Positions 16,603 through 17,181 of a stretch of 17,181 nt of DNA are shown piece after piece; position 1 is the first letter of the stretch; every line of letters starts with the position of its first letter. A model generated the notes under the pieces. It did no database searches. It was not told where the DNA came from and saw only the letters and a program-made list of their open reading frames with translations. The stretch covers positions 1 through 17,181 of the forward strand of contig DATDCY010000055.1 in NCBI GenBank assembly GCA_036524115.1. Direction: 5' to 3'. Source of the stretch: a bacterium. Its GTDB lineage: Bacteria; JAUVQV01; DATDCY01. Position numbers and translations under genes: made by a program.

Positions 16603-16979
16603 TAGAAGGTCAGGCCCTCTCGTTCCATGAGCATCTCGCCGAGGAACGAGCCGGGTTTCACCGTCGCCCCGAAAGCGAGGTTCGCGGGGTCGAGCCCGGC
16701 GGGCTTGACGCACGAGGCGCAGACATAGACCTTCACGCCGAAGTCCTCGACCAGCGTCTTGAGCAGGGAGTGCACGGGCGAGAACCCGCCCGGCTTCTGC
16801 CGCGCGGCGAGCGCCTCCGCAGCGCCCGGCTTGGCAAGGACCGCCGCCTCGTCCATGAGGAAGATGTCGAGGACGGCGTCGTTGGCCTTCATGTTGGTCG
16901 CCAGCTGCAGCGCGCCGGCGGGCAGGTCCGGCCGGCTCTCGGCGGCCGTGAGAATGAACACGAATGATTTGGGGCTCAT
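16602..16979 (-). CDS. DsrE-family small protein
   Basis: The protein has 125 residues from ATG at 16979, with AAGGAG about ten bases upstream. The fold pattern is that of the DsrE/DsrF-like family: a first strand KSFVFILTAAESRP, a helix with ALQLATNM, a strand DIFLMDEAAV, and a later strand VKVYVCASCVKPAGL. Cys87 and Cys90 (C-x2-C) lie in the region where DsrE proteins carry a sulfur-accepting Cys. Members take part in sulfur relay or bind cofactors in the cytoplasm. Its stop overlaps the start of the Fe-S protein gene by one base, so the two form a unit. Specific role not known. Confidence 0.85.
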   Translation of the reverse strand: MSPKSFVFILTAAESRPDLPAGALQLATNMKANDAVLDIFLMDEAAVLAKPGAAEALAARQKPGGFSPVHSLLKTLVEDFGVKVYVCASCVKPAGLDPANLAFGATVKPGSFLGEMLMEREGLTF

Positions 16980-17043
16980 GTCGACACGGCTCCTTCCGGT
17001 TGTTATTGCTGTTTCGATGCCGGCGACGGTGCGACGTTTCCCC

Positions 17044-17060
17044 GGCGGCGCCCGGCCGCC
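17044..17060 (-). terminator. Terminator-like hairpin upstream of the DsrE gene
   Basis: GGCGGC and GCCGCC form a perfect 6-base stem with a 5-base loop, located between the end of the partial gene (17104) and the DsrE start (16979). There is no U-run. It may end the transcript of the partial gene. Confidence 0.35.
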
Positions 17061-17103
17061 TCAGGGCTCCGCGCCGCCGAGCCCCTTCGCGAAGCGGCCA
17101 GTC

Positions 17104-17181
17104 CTAGCGCGCGGGCGGCTTGCCCTTGCGGCCGCGGGCCGTGCCCCGCCCGCCGCCGCCCTCCTGCGGCGGACGCGGCTT
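17104..17181 (-). CDS. Basic C-terminal tail of an unidentified protein (partial)
   Basis: On the minus strand the frame is open from the window edge to TAG at 17106-17104. It gives 25 residues rich in Gly, Arg, Lys and Pro, ending GRKGKPPAR. Such tails occur on RNA-binding enzymes such as DEAD-box helicases and pseudouridine synthases, but the fragment is too short to decide and could be chance. Confidence 0.4.
   Translation of the reverse strand, partial: KPRPPQEGGGGRGTARGRKGKPPAR

Overview
The window is very GC-rich chromosomal DNA from a bacterium. The best guess is a deltaproteobacterium-like lineage (Desulfobacterota or Myxococcota type). This rests on a SAH-riboswitch-controlled ahcY, a tandem PilZ protein, a DsrE-type protein beside a siroheme/ferredoxin-type protein, and large secreted proteins built from carboxypeptidase-regulatory-like modules. 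The taxonomic call is an inference. No phage, insertion sequence, CRISPR array, rRNA or tRNA was seen. Long open frames opposite most genes are shadows caused by high GC.

Layout. Positions 1-3781 (+) hold the 3' end of one secreted modular protein and then a complete 1106-residue paralogue. Their last 433 bases align without a gap. Positions 3882-4594 (+) hold an AbrB-type antitoxin and PIN (VapC) toxin pair, with a recognisable promoter overlapped by an inverted repeat. From 4602 onward every gene is on the minus strand. A terminator-like hairpin separates the convergent toxin and PilZ genes.

Reading the minus strand from high to low coordinates: the basic tail of an unidentified protein (window end); a DsrE-family protein coupled to a small NiR/SiR-type plus dicluster ferredoxin protein; metK; a double EcfA-type ABC ATPase; ahcY with a SAH riboswitch; a lipoprotein 28 bases after ahcY; a TolC-EmrA-EmrB type tripartite efflux operon; and a tandem PilZ protein.

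How the genes fit together. metK makes S-adenosylmethionine, and ahcY removes the S-adenosylhomocysteine left by methylation, so two arms of the activated methyl cycle lie here. Between them sits an orphan ECF-type ATPase flanked by two copies of a roughly 55-base double-hairpin repeat. The efflux genes encode a full outer membrane/periplasm/inner membrane drug-type pump. The DsrE and Fe-S pair looks like a sulfur-relay or redox unit.

The most rewarding points are: the SAH aptamer and a mutually exclusive expression platform visible in the bases; the strong site asymmetry of the double ATPase; two in-frame metK starts that each have a ribosome site; the paired repeats; and the truncated NiR/SiR-ferredoxin protein beside DsrE.
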